Below are positions 16,441 through 24,363 of a DNA stretch of 64,000 bases, in pieces. The DNA comes from Pelomonas baiyunensis (GTDB taxonomy: Bacteria; Pseudomonadota; Gammaproteobacteria; Burkholderiales; Burkholderiaceae_C), in the NCBI RefSeq assembly GCF_043555935.1, contig NZ_JBIGIB010000002.1:806001-870000 (forward strand), given 5' to 3'. Position numbers and translations under genes: made by a program. The notes under the pieces are model-generated. The model saw only the letters and a list, made by a program, of their open reading frames with translations. It searched no databases and was not told the DNA's origin. Position 1 is the stretch's first letter, and every line of letters begins with the position of its first letter.

Positions 16441-18354
16441 ATGTTTGAATTCGTCCGCCAGCACAACCGTCTGTTCCAGTTCATCCTGCTGCTGCTGATC
16501 CTGCCGTCGTTTGCCTTCGTGGGCATGCAGGGCTACACGAGCATGATGGACGGCGCCAACGCGGGCGTGGCCAGCGTCAACGGCCGCAAGATCAGTCAGG
16601 CCGAATGGGATGCCGCCCAGCGCGAGCAGGCTGAGCGAGTGCGCCGCCAAAACCCGACCGTGGATGCCAAGTTGCTGGATTCGCCCGAGGCCAAGCGTCA
16701 GGCGTTGGAAGGGCTGGTGGCCGAGCGCACGCTGAAAGTGGCGGCCGACACCCAGCACTTCACGCCCAGCATCGAGTCGGTGAACGCGCGCTTCTGGAAT
16801 GACCCGCAGTTCGCCTTCCTGCGCAACGCCGACGGCACCGTGAACAAGGCCTTGCTTGCTGCGCAGGGCATGTCGCCGGCCATCTTCCTGGAGCGACTGC
16901 GCCAGGACTACGCGCTGCGCCAGGTGACCGTGCCGGTGGAATCGTCGGTGACCACGGGCGCTGCCGCGCCCAAGCTGGCGTTTGACGCCTTGCTGCAGCA
17001 ACGCGAGGTTCAACTGCAGCGATTCGACGCCAAGGCATTCGCCGCCAAGCTGGCGCCGACCGAGGCTGAGCTGGACGCCTTCTACAAGGACCCGGCCAAC
17101 GCGGCCAAGTTCCAGTTGCCGGAGTCTGCACAGATCCAATTCGTGGTGCTGGACCTGGAAGCCCTCAAGAAGGACGTCAAGTTCACGGACGACGACCTGC
17201 AGGCGTACTACAAGGAAAACGCGAACCGTTTCAGCGCCCCGGAAGAGCGGCGCGCGAGCCACATCCTGATCAAGGCCGACCGCAGTGCGCCGGCGGCTGA
17301 GCGCGCCAAGGCCAAGGCCAAGGCGGAAGAGCTGCTGGCCCAGGTTCGCAAGACGCCGGCCGATTTCGCGGCCCTGGCCAAGAAGAACTCGCAAGACGAA
17401 GGCTCCGCAGCCAATGGTGGCGACCTGGACTTCTTCAGCCGCGGCGCGATGGTCAAGGAGTTCGATGCCGCCGTGTACGCGATGAAGCCGGGTGAAATCA
17501 GCAACTTGGTTGAAACCGAGTTCGGCTTCCACATCATTCAACTGACCGCCACCCGTGGCGGCGACAAGAAGCCGTTCGACGCCGTGCGTGCCGAGGTGGA
17601 AGGTGAAGTGCGCAAGCAACTGGCCCAGCGCCGCTACTCGGAAGCCGCCGAGCAGTTCGGCAACCTCGTGTACGAACAATCGGACAGCCTGCAGCCCGCC
17701 GCTGACAAGCTGAAGCTCCAAGTGCAGACCGCCACGGTTCAGCGCCAGCCGCTGCCGGGTGCGATCGGTCCGGTCGCGTCGGCCAAGCTGTTGGAGGCCG
17801 TGTTTGGCAACGATGCACTGCGCAACAAGCGCAACACCGAAGCCGTGGAAACCGGCCCGAGCCAATTGGTGTCGGCGCGCGTCGTTCAGCACAACCCGGC
17901 CCGCGTGCCGCCGCTGGCCGACGTCAGCGAGAAGGTGCGCGCCTTGCTCGTCAACAAGCTCGCGGCGGAGCAGGCCAAGAAGGCGGGTGAAGCGCGTCTG
18001 GCGGCGCTGAAGGCCACGCCGGCGGATGTGGCTGGGCTGGACGCTGCGGTTGTCGTGTCGCGCGCCAAGCCGCAGATGCTGAGCCGCGCGCAACTCGAGG
18101 CTGTGATGGGTGCTGACGCGACCCAGTTGCCGGCCGCCTTGGGCGTTGCGGCCGACGACGGCAGCTACGTTGTGGTGCGCATTGCCCAAGTGCAGCCGCG
18201 CGATGCCGCCGTGATCGACGACAAGCGTGCCGCGCAGCAATACGCTGGTGCTTGGGCGCGTGCGGAAGCGCAGGCCTACCTGGCCGCGTTGAAGTCGCAG
18301 TACAAGGCCATCATTAAAGTTGCTGCTCCGGCCTCTTCTGCTAGCGCACCGTAA
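16441..18354 (+). CDS. ppiD: SurA N-terminal/parvulin peptidyl-prolyl isomerase PpiD
   Basis: Inner-membrane periplasmic chaperone that works at the exit of the Sec translocon. It has 637 residues: a single N-terminal membrane helix (about 12-32) facing the periplasm, a SurA-like helical region, one parvulin domain (about 265-365, from RRASHILIKAD to GFHIIQL), and a long helical C-terminal part. The Ala/Ser tail is low complexity. PpiD usually keeps only weak isomerase activity. It follows hupB and tRNA-Val as in other betaproteobacteria and gammaproteobacteria. Confidence 0.94.
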   Translation: MFEFVRQHNRLFQFILLLLILPSFAFVGMQGYTSMMDGANAGVASVNGRKISQAEWDAAQREQAERVRRQNPTVDAKLLDSPEAKRQALEGLVAERTLKVAADTQHFTPSIESVNARFWNDPQFAFLRNADGTVNKALLAAQGMSPAIFLERLRQDYALRQVTVPVESSVTTGAAAPKLAFDALLQQREVQLQRFDAKAFAAKLAPTEAELDAFYKDPANAAKFQLPESAQIQFVVLDLEALKKDVKFTDDDLQAYYKENANRFSAPEERRASHILIKADRSAPAAERAKAKAKAEELLAQVRKTPADFAALAKKNSQDEGSAANGGDLDFFSRGAMVKEFDAAVYAMKPGEISNLVETEFGFHIIQLTATRGGDKKPFDAVRAEVEGEVRKQLAQRRYSEAAEQFGNLVYEQSDSLQPAADKLKLQVQTATVQRQPLPGAIGPVASAKLLEAVFGNDALRNKRNTEAVETGPSQLVSARVVQHNPARVPPLADVSEKVRALLVNKLAAEQAKKAGEARLAALKATPADVAGLDAAVVVSRAKPQMLSRAQLEAVMGADATQLPAALGVAADDGSYVVVRIAQVQPRDAAVIDDKRAAQQYAGAWARAEAQAYLAALKSQYKAIIKVAAPASSASAP

Positions 18355-18363
18355 TTTTTAGGT

Positions 18364-18369
18364 TATACT
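18364..18369 (+). promoter_or_regulatory. Putative -10 element of tRNA-His
   Basis: TATACT, 12 bases before the tRNA and 9 bases after the ppiD stop, in an AT-rich patch that stands out from its surroundings. A matching -35 would lie inside the end of ppiD and is not clear. Confidence 0.4.
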
Positions 18370-18381
18370 AGTTGGCTCTGC

Positions 18382-18458
18382 GGTGGCTGTAGCTCAGTTG
18401 GTAGAGTCCAGGATTGTGATTCCTGTTGTCGTGGGTTCGAGTCCCATCAGCCACCCCA
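18382..18458 (+). tRNA. tRNA-His, anticodon GTG
   Basis: A 77-base cloverleaf including the histidine-specific extra G at -1: acceptor GGTGGCTG/CAGCCACC, anticodon stem CAGGA/TCCTG around TTGTGAT, T-arm GTGGGTTCGAGTCCCAT, and encoded CCA. The D-stem has one G-U pair (GCTC/GAGT). Confidence 0.96.
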
Positions 18459-18480
18459 AAAAATAAGCGCTCAGCGCACG

Positions 18481-18516
18481 AAATGCCTGGTCTCCTCGGA
18501 GCCAGGCATTTTTGTT
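18481..18516 (+). terminator. Strong intrinsic terminator after tRNA-His
   Basis: AAATGCCTGG pairs with CCAGGCATTT across an 11-base loop, followed by TTGTTTT. It ends the tRNA-His transcript. Confidence 0.88.
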
Positions 18517-18847
18517 TTGGGCGTGCGGTTCGGTCGCCACCCTTTCGTGCCTGGAGGGGCTGCATGCCGTGACATCGCGGGCCTCGTCGCTGGTGGACCG
18601 AAGCCGAGGTTGACAGGCCGTTGGGCCGTTGGGCCGCGCGTCGCGGCGCTCGGGGCCTCGGTGGTGTTCCGACATGGCGCAACCGAGCGGCTTGGGCCTG
18701 TGTCGCAGCGGAGCAGGCGTCGCGTGTGCCTTGCGCCGCATGCTCCAGTCTGGCAATTCCCCGCGGCGTTTTGACGGTCGTCAAGCAAGCGCGCATCGCG
18801 GCTCTCTAGCCTGCGGGCAGATTTCCTCACTCACTGGAGAACTGCTG
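18517..18847. other. 331-base stretch without a recognised gene
   Basis: Several overlapping open frames occur, but none has a start signal or a recognisable protein. The only structure seen is a TTGACG-GT-CGTCAA palindrome (18771-18784), 63 bases before the cytochrome ATG. It could be an operator or contain a -35 (TTGACG), but no matching -10 is visible. Confidence 0.4.
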
Positions 18848-19246
18848 ATGAATGTCCGCCTTATTCCTATTGCGCTTGCCTTGACCTGCGTCGTGGCTTG
18901 GCCAACGGCCCATGCGGCGCCTCAGGCTGATGAATCGGCGCCGATGCTCAAGCTGGCGACCGACAGTGGCTGCATGACCTGCCACCACATCGAGCCCGGC
19001 GCCCGCGGGCCGCAGGGCATGGCGCCGATTGGCCCGGCGTGGCGCGATGTGGCCCAGCGCTATCGCACGGTGGCGGGCGCTGCCGATGCGCTGACGCGCA
19101 CGGTCATGTCGGGCTCCAACCCGTACGGGAGCCACTGGAAGGGTCAGGTCAGTGGCCTGGCCATGCCACCGAATGCGGTGGCGATCACGGAGCCCGATGC
19201 CCGCCGTTTGGTGAATTGGATTCTGACCCTGGAGCCTGCACGCTGA
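18848..19246 (+). CDS. Small exported cytochrome c
   Basis: Periplasmic monohaem c-type cytochrome, 132 residues, of cytochrome c551/c552 size after signal cleavage. Signal peptide is residues 1-23 (ending AHA). Haem attachment is CMTCHH near residue 42, and the probable axial Met is in LAMPPN near residue 106. Shine-Dalgarno GGAGA precedes the ATG. It is an electron carrier; its redox partner cannot be told. It converges with the Lrp regulator. Confidence 0.9.
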   Translation: MNVRLIPIALALTCVVAWPTAHAAPQADESAPMLKLATDSGCMTCHHIEPGARGPQGMAPIGPAWRDVAQRYRTVAGAADALTRTVMSGSNPYGSHWKGQVSGLAMPPNAVAITEPDARRLVNWILTLEPAR

Positions 19247-19295
19247 AGTGGAGCGCTGACCTCAAGCGCTCGAACCGGGACCTACCGGCGGCCGC

Positions 19296-19775
19296 TCACT
19301 GCACGTAGCTGAGCGGCAGTGCGGTTGTGAGCTTCAGCTCTTCCATCGCAAAGCTGGAGCTCACGTCGTGCAGCGGCGTGCTGGCAATCAGCCGCTTGTA
19401 GACCCGGTCGTACGCGGCGATGTCGGGCACCACCACGCGCAGCAGGTAGTCCACCTCGCCGCTCATCCGATAGAACTCCACCACCTCCGGAATGGCCTGC
19501 ACGGCCGCCCGGAATTCCTCCAGCCAGGCCTGGGTGTGGTTGTTCGTTCGCACCGACACGAACACGGTGACGCCGACGTTCACCTTTTGCGGGTCCAGCA
19601 AGGCCACTTGCCGGGTGATGACGCCCGCGTCCTTCAGCCGCTGGATGCGCCGCCAGCACGGGGTGGCCGACAAGCCCACCTGCGCCGCAATGTCTGCAAT
19701 CTGCAGCGTGGCATCCTGCTGCAGAAGATCCAGGATGCGCAGATCGATGGAATCCAATTTTGCGGAAAGGCTCAT
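19296..19775 (-). CDS. Lrp/AsnC family transcriptional regulator
   Basis: Regulator of 159 residues. N-terminal winged helix-turn-helix: LDSIDLRILDLLQQDATLQI, then IAAQVGLSATPCWRRIQRL. C-terminal ligand-binding RAM domain with VVEFYRMSGEVDYLLRVVV. It is divergent from the cysteine desulfurase fusion, with starts 105 bases apart. The simplest guess is that it senses an amino acid (possibly cysteine) and controls that gene; this is inference from position only. Confidence 0.92.
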   Translation of the reverse strand: MSLSAKLDSIDLRILDLLQQDATLQIADIAAQVGLSATPCWRRIQRLKDAGVITRQVALLDPQKVNVGVTVFVSVRTNNHTQAWLEEFRAAVQAIPEVVEFYRMSGEVDYLLRVVVPDIAAYDRVYKRLIASTPLHDVSSSFAMEELKLTTALPLSYVQ

Positions 19776-19879
19776 TTGAAGAATGAAGTTGCGTGGAAGC
19801 GGGTGAAGTCGCACAACTTGAGTCGTGAATTCTGCATGCGGCGACCAACAATGGCGCACCGTTCTTCTGCAAGCCGCCC

Positions 19880-22135
19880 ATGGACATCTATCTCGACGCC
19901 AACGCCACCACGCCGGTGCTGCCCCAGGCCCGCCAAGCCGCCCTGGCAGTGATGGCGGAAGACTTTGGCAACCCCAGCAGCGTGCACAGCACCGGCTTGA
20001 AGGCGCGTGCCTGGGTGGATGACGTGCGGGCCCGCGCGCGGCGCGTGTTGGGCGCCGAGCGGGGCCAACTGCTCTTTGTGAGCGGCGCCACCGAGGGCAT
20101 CCAGACGGCCGTTGTGTCGGCCCTGCACTCGGCGCGTGAGCGCGGGTTGCAGTGGCAATGCCTGCTGTACGGCGCCACCGAGCACAAGGCCGTGCCAGAA
20201 GCCCTGCGGCACTGGAATGCGCTGCTCGGTTTGAACCTCGAGGTGCTGGCCATCCCTGTGGGCAGTGACGGGCGCCATGACCTGGTCTGGCTGCGCCAAC
20301 ACGCACCACGGGCCGCACTTGTGTGCACCATGGCGGCAAACAACGAAACCGGCGTCATCAGCGACTTGGACGGCATTGCGCAGGCCCTGCAAGGCAGCCC
20401 GGCGCTGTGGATGGTGGACGGTGTGCAGGCGCTGGGCAAGATGCCGCTGCGGCTGGCAGAGCGCGGCATCGATTACGCCCCGTTCTCCGGGCACAAGCTC
20501 TACGCGCCCAAGGGCATCGGCATGCTTTACGTTCGAGAGGGCGCCCCGTTCACGCCGTTGCTGACCGGCGGCGGCCAGGAGGGCGCCTTGCGCGCCGGCA
20601 CCGAGAACATGTCTGGCATCGCCGCATTGGGCGCCGTGCTCGCTGCGCTGGAGGACGGCGTCACCTTCCAGCCGCACGACCAGTTGGTGCGCTACCGCGA
20701 TCAACTCGCCGCCGCGCTGAAGCAGGCGTTTCCGGGCCTGGTGTTCAACGCGCCGCTGGAACGGTGCCTGCCGACCACGCTGAACTTCTCGGTGCCGGGG
20801 CTGAGCTCCAAGCTGCTGCTGGACCTGTTCGATGCTGCCGAGGTGCACGTCAGCGGTGGTTCGGCTTGCAGTGCGGCCAAGGCCCAGCCCAGTCCAGTGT
20901 TGCAGGCCATGGGTCTGCCGGAGGCGCAGGCGGCGGGCAGCGTGCGGCTGTCGTTCGGCCCGGTGGTGGATGCCCGGTTCGTGGACGAGGCCTGTGCGCG
21001 CATCCGCGTGTGTGGCGAATCGCTGCGCCAGAGTTGCCTGGACGCCACCGTGCCCGGCCAAGGCGCCCCGGCCGACGGGTTGACCCGCTTCGTGGTGGAC
21101 GGCGCGTGTTGCTACCTCCTGGCAGATGCGGCGAGCCGTCAGGCGGTGGTGATCGACCCCTTGCCCGAACTGACCGAGCGGCTGGCGCAGTGGCTGGCCT
21201 GTCAGGCCTACACCTTGGTGGCGGTGCTGGACACGCACAGCCATGGCGACCACGCCTCTTCGGCGGGCGAGCTGCGCGACTCGGTCGGCGTGGCCAACAT
21301 GACGGGCGCACCGATCGACGCCCTGGGCTGGCCGGTTGGGGCGGAAGCGCTCACGCTGGGGGCGCGCCGCTTGACGCGCCTGCCTACACCCGGCCACACC
21401 GCTGACGCGCACACCCTGCTGCTGCACGTGCACGGCACGCTGCAATTGGCCTTCGTGGGCGACACCGTGTTGCCCGGCGCTCTCGGGCGCAGCGACTTTG
21501 CACAGAGTGCGCCGAAGGCCTTCGCCGGCAGCCTGTGCACGCTGCGAGACGCGGTGGGGCTGGACACCTTGCTGTTGCCGGCTCACGACTACGACGACCA
21601 GTTCGCCACCACGTTGGGCGTGGAGATCGCGGCCCAGCCGCTGCTCGCGGCGGTGCTGTCTGGCGAGATGGGCGCCGAGGCCTTTGCCGCGGCCAAGGCC
21701 CAGCTGGAGCTGAACCTGGGCCTGACCGCCTACCAAACTGTGGCGTGCGGCGCTCAGGTGGGGGCGCGCTGCGAAGCGGCAGCCCGGGACCTGTCGCCTG
21801 CCGACTTGCTGCAGTGGCTGCAGGCGCAGCCGAACCTGCAACTGGTGGACGTGCGGGAGGCGTACGAGCAGCGCCTGGGCAACGTGCCTTGGCCGGATGA
21901 CGCCGCGGCCATGCAGGCCGTACCGCTGTCCCGCTTGCCGGAAGCCTTGCCGCGCTGGTTGCGCAACGCCAACCAGGGGCCGGTGGTGTTCTTCTGCCGC
22001 AGTGGCAGCCGCAGTGCGCAGGCGGCGCGGGCGCTGCGGCGCCTGGGGCATGCGCAGGCCTTCAGCTTGCGCGGCGGCCTTGCGTTGTGGCCGCGAGCGG
22101 CCGGCGTGGCGGTGGACGCGGCGCTGGCCATCTGA
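19880..22135 (+). CDS. Three-domain sulfur protein: cysteine desulfurase, persulfide-dioxygenase-like, rhodanese
   Basis: Protein of 751 residues. Residues 1-385 are a class V aminotransferase of NifS/IscS type: MDIYLDANATTPVLP start, PLP lysine K206 in SGHKLYAPKG, catalytic cysteine C330 in SGGSACSAA. Residues about 400-620 are a metallo-beta-lactamase fold with the ETHE1/persulfide dioxygenase metal ligands HSHGDH (453-458), H506, D528 and H569. Residues about 640-751 are a rhodanese domain with active cysteine C706 in CRSGSRS. All catalytic residues are present. By family knowledge it could release sulfur from cysteine, then pass or oxidise the persulfide and transfer it; the coupled route is inference. 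Divergent from the Lrp regulator. Confidence 0.9.
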   Translation: MDIYLDANATTPVLPQARQAALAVMAEDFGNPSSVHSTGLKARAWVDDVRARARRVLGAERGQLLFVSGATEGIQTAVVSALHSARERGLQWQCLLYGATEHKAVPEALRHWNALLGLNLEVLAIPVGSDGRHDLVWLRQHAPRAALVCTMAANNETGVISDLDGIAQALQGSPALWMVDGVQALGKMPLRLAERGIDYAPFSGHKLYAPKGIGMLYVREGAPFTPLLTGGGQEGALRAGTENMSGIAALGAVLAALEDGVTFQPHDQLVRYRDQLAAALKQAFPGLVFNAPLERCLPTTLNFSVPGLSSKLLLDLFDAAEVHVSGGSACSAAKAQPSPVLQAMGLPEAQAAGSVRLSFGPVVDARFVDEACARIRVCGESLRQSCLDATVPGQGAPADGLTRFVVDGACCYLLADAASRQAVVIDPLPELTERLAQWLACQAYTLVAVLDTHSHGDHASSAGELRDSVGVANMTGAPIDALGWPVGAEALTLGARRLTRLPTPGHTADAHTLLLHVHGTLQLAFVGDTVLPGALGRSDFAQSAPKAFAGSLCTLRDAVGLDTLLLPAHDYDDQFATTLGVEIAAQPLLAAVLSGEMGAEAFAAAKAQLELNLGLTAYQTVACGAQVGARCEAAARDLSPADLLQWLQAQPNLQLVDVREAYEQRLGNVPWPDDAAAMQAVPLSRLPEALPRWLRNANQGPVVFFCRSGSRSAQAARALRRLGHAQAFSLRGGLALWPRAAGVAVDAALAI

Positions 22136-22323
22136 GGTGTCATAACGTTCTGGTTGCGTGCATGCGTTGAACAGCGCCGGAAACGGCCGACTGTTTCGAT
22201 GAACGCAAGCCGCTTCGTGTCCGGCTCGACACACGCCAGCGACAGAGCGCTTACGCACCCTTCGAACAATGCCTTTCGTTCCCGCACGGGGCGGGCGACC
22301 TCAAGGCAACCGAAGGAGTGAGC

Positions 22324-23163
22324 ATGAGCACGATCAGTGGTTTGGGCGGCCAGGCCCGCAACTGGGAGACCGTCGCGTCGCGGCGTGCGGAACAGGAGGC
22401 GAAGCGATTCGCGCAGCTGGACACCAACGGCAGTGGCGGCGTCGATGCGTCCGAGCTGTCGTCGGTGCTGAAGCAGGCCGGGGTGGACAGCGACGGCACG
22501 GAGTTGCTGAATGCGTTGGACAAAGATGGCAGCGGCGAGGTCTCCAGCGACGAGCTGCAGCAAGGCCTGCGGGACTTGATGCCGCCGCCGTCGTCCACGC
22601 TGGACTTTGCCCAGAGCCGTTTGGCCAGTGACAGTGACGCAGACGGCGACAACGACGCCTTTGCAGCGCTGGACACCGACGGTGACGGCCAGCTGTCGCG
22701 GGCTGAGTTCGAGGCTGGGCGTCCGAAGGAGACCGAGGCGCAGGCGGGCATGCAGGCCGGGGTGCAGGGTGCCGGTGGCCCGCCGCCGCGGCCGCCGGCC
22801 GGTGGCCCCCCCCCGGGTGGGGGTGCGGTGTCTGGGGCATCGTCCGCGTCTTCTTCGACAGCGTCTTCATCCACATCGGCAACCTCGTCCACCTCGGCAG
22901 AAGACCCGCTGGACACCAACCACGACGGCACCGTGTCGCAGCTGGAGCGATTGGCCGGTGAACTCAAGGAGCTGGCCAAGGCGGGCGGAGCGGACGCCGC
23001 CAACAGCAGCGGCAGCGCAACCCGCGGTGTGAATGCCGACATCGCCGCCCTGGCGCAAAAGCTGTACGACCAGATCAGCCGCCACTGGCTCCAGCCCACA
23101 GATGGCACCAGCGATGGCAGCAGCACCAGCGGCACCGCCACCAGCGTTGACCTGACGGCCTGA
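22324..23163 (+). CDS. EF-hand calcium-binding protein
   Basis: Protein of 279 residues without a recognised signal peptide. There are four EF-hand loops: DTNGSGGVDASE (about 34), DKDGSGEVSSDE (about 64), DTDGDGQLSRAE (about 118) and DTNHDGTVSQLE (about 198). A Pro/Gly-rich then Ser/Ala/Thr-rich linker lies between loops three and four. The C-terminal part is Ser/Thr-rich. The ATG at 22324 follows AAGGAG; a GTG two codons earlier is possible. A long C/G run near 22806-22826 lies in the linker, but the frame stays open through the last EF-hand. Proteins of this kind are often calcium-responsive or cell-envelope proteins; the role is unknown. Confidence 0.85.
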   Translation: MSTISGLGGQARNWETVASRRAEQEAKRFAQLDTNGSGGVDASELSSVLKQAGVDSDGTELLNALDKDGSGEVSSDELQQGLRDLMPPPSSTLDFAQSRLASDSDADGDNDAFAALDTDGDGQLSRAEFEAGRPKETEAQAGMQAGVQGAGGPPPRPPAGGPPPGGGAVSGASSASSSTASSSTSATSSTSAEDPLDTNHDGTVSQLERLAGELKELAKAGGADAANSSGSATRGVNADIAALAQKLYDQISRHWLQPTDGTSDGSSTSGTATSVDLTA

Positions 23164-23179
23164 GCGCCTCAACCCGCCA

Positions 23180-23218
23180 GATCAACCCGCCCGATCAACC
23201 CGCCCGATCAACCCGCCC
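23180..23218. repeat. Three tandem copies of a 13-bp unit
   Basis: GATCAACCCGCCC repeated three times exactly, with a degenerate fourth copy just before (23169-23178). The array begins 17 bases after the EF-hand stop and covers the stop of the oxidoreductase on the other strand. Each unit carries a TCA, which is a stop codon (TGA) for a minus-strand gene in one frame. Confidence 0.9.
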
Positions 23219-24299
23219 GGGCAGCCACCCAGTCCGCCAGGGCCAGGCTGGCCGTGAGGCCGGGCGACTCCACGCCCAGCAGCTGGATCAGGCCCGGCCG
23301 GTCGGCGTCCAGCCGGAAGTCGGCCGCGGGCTCGCCGGGGCCGCTCAGCTTGGGCCGGATGCCGCTGTAGGCCGGCTGCAGCGCGCCTTCGGGCAGGCCG
23401 GGCCAGTACTGGCGCACCTCCGCTTCAAAGGCTGGGCGGCGTGAGGTGTCCACGCGGTAGTCCAGCGAGGCCGGGTCGCGCGTGGGCAGCCATTGCACGT
23501 CCGGGCCGAAGCGCGCCTGGCCGGCCAGGTCCAGCGTCAGGTGCACGCCCAGGCCGCCTTCCACCGGCAGCGGGTACACCAGATGCCGGAAGGGCGCACG
23601 GCCGGGCAGGGCGAAGTAGTGACCTTGGGCAAAGCGCAGCTCGGGCGCGGGCACGCCGAGGGCTGCGCTGACCTGCGCCGCGAACAAACCGGCTGCGTTC
23701 ACCACCGTGGTGGCGCGCAGCTGGGCGGTGCCGCTCACCTCCAGCCACCAGCCCGTGCCGTCAGCGCCGCCGCCGGTTACTGCGCTGTTGAGGGCCAGCA
23801 CGGCGCCCGCCGCTTCGGCATCCGCCAGCAAGGACAGCATCAACGCGTGGCTGTCCACGATGCCACTGCTGGGGCTCCACAGCGCCCCGGTCACGCGCAA
23901 GGCCGGCTCACGCGCCATGGCGGCCTCGGCGGGCAACAGCGCCAGGTCGTCCACCCCGTTGGCCGCGCCGGCGGCAGCCAAGGCTTCCAGGCGTGGCAGG
24001 TCTTGGGTGCGGGTGGCCACCACCAGCTTGCCGCAGCGGCGGTGGGGAATGTGGCGGGCCTCGCAGTACGCGTACAGCAGGCCGCGCCCCTCAATACACA
24101 GCTGGGTTTTAAGGCTGTGCGGGCTGTTGTACAGCCCGGCGTGGATGACCTCGCTGTTGCGCGAGGAGATGCCGGTGCCGAACTGTGATGCCGCTTCCAG
24201 GATCACCACCTGCCGGCCGTGCTGGGCCAGCGCGCGGGCCACGGCCAGGCCCACCACGCCGGCGCCGATGACGACGGCATCCACCGTGTCCAGGGGCAT
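23208..24299 (-). CDS. FAD-dependent oxidoreductase, L-2-hydroxyglutarate dehydrogenase-like
   Basis: DAO-fold flavoenzyme, 363 residues. The dinucleotide-binding motif DAVVIGAGVVGLAVARAL is at the N-terminus, SSRNSEVIHAGLYN near residue 45 matches the LhgO/L2HGDH group, and the C-terminal GIRPKLSGPGEPAADF is typical of that group. It likely oxidises an L-2-hydroxy acid and feeds electrons to quinone; the substrate is inferred from family resemblance. An in-frame GTG at 24338 would add 13 Pro-rich residues; the ATG is preferred because family homology starts at once, but neither has a clear ribosome site. The 3' end lies in the 13-bp repeats. Confidence 0.85.
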   Translation of the reverse strand: MPLDTVDAVVIGAGVVGLAVARALAQHGRQVVILEAASQFGTGISSRNSEVIHAGLYNSPHSLKTQLCIEGRGLLYAYCEARHIPHRRCGKLVVATRTQDLPRLEALAAAGAANGVDDLALLPAEAAMAREPALRVTGALWSPSSGIVDSHALMLSLLADAEAAGAVLALNSAVTGGGADGTGWWLEVSGTAQLRATTVVNAAGLFAAQVSAALGVPAPELRFAQGHYFALPGRAPFRHLVYPLPVEGGLGVHLTLDLAGQARFGPDVQWLPTRDPASLDYRVDTSRRPAFEAEVRQYWPGLPEGALQPAYSGIRPKLSGPGEPAADFRLDADRPGLIQLLGVESPGLTASLALADWVAARAG

Positions 24300-24363
24300 G
24301 CCGCGCGGGCCGGCCGGCGGAGGCTGGGGCACGGGCACCGAGTCAGGCCGTGGCGCCGGACAC

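Noticed and set aside
16216..18240. Open frame of 674 codons opposite ppiD that also runs into tRNA-Val
   Set aside because: Covers a tRNA gene and a clear ppiD; no recognisable protein.
18517..18847. Short overlapping open frames after tRNA-His as a possible small gene
   Set aside because: No start signal, no recognisable protein, and frames on both strands are equally open, as expected at this GC content.
19772..22258. Open frame of 828 codons opposite the sulfur fusion protein
   Set aside because: Antisense shadow; no domain, and it overlaps the Lrp promoter region.
22800..22830. Long C and G run in the EF-hand gene as a possible frameshift
   Set aside because: The frame stays open and the fourth EF-hand downstream is in the same frame.
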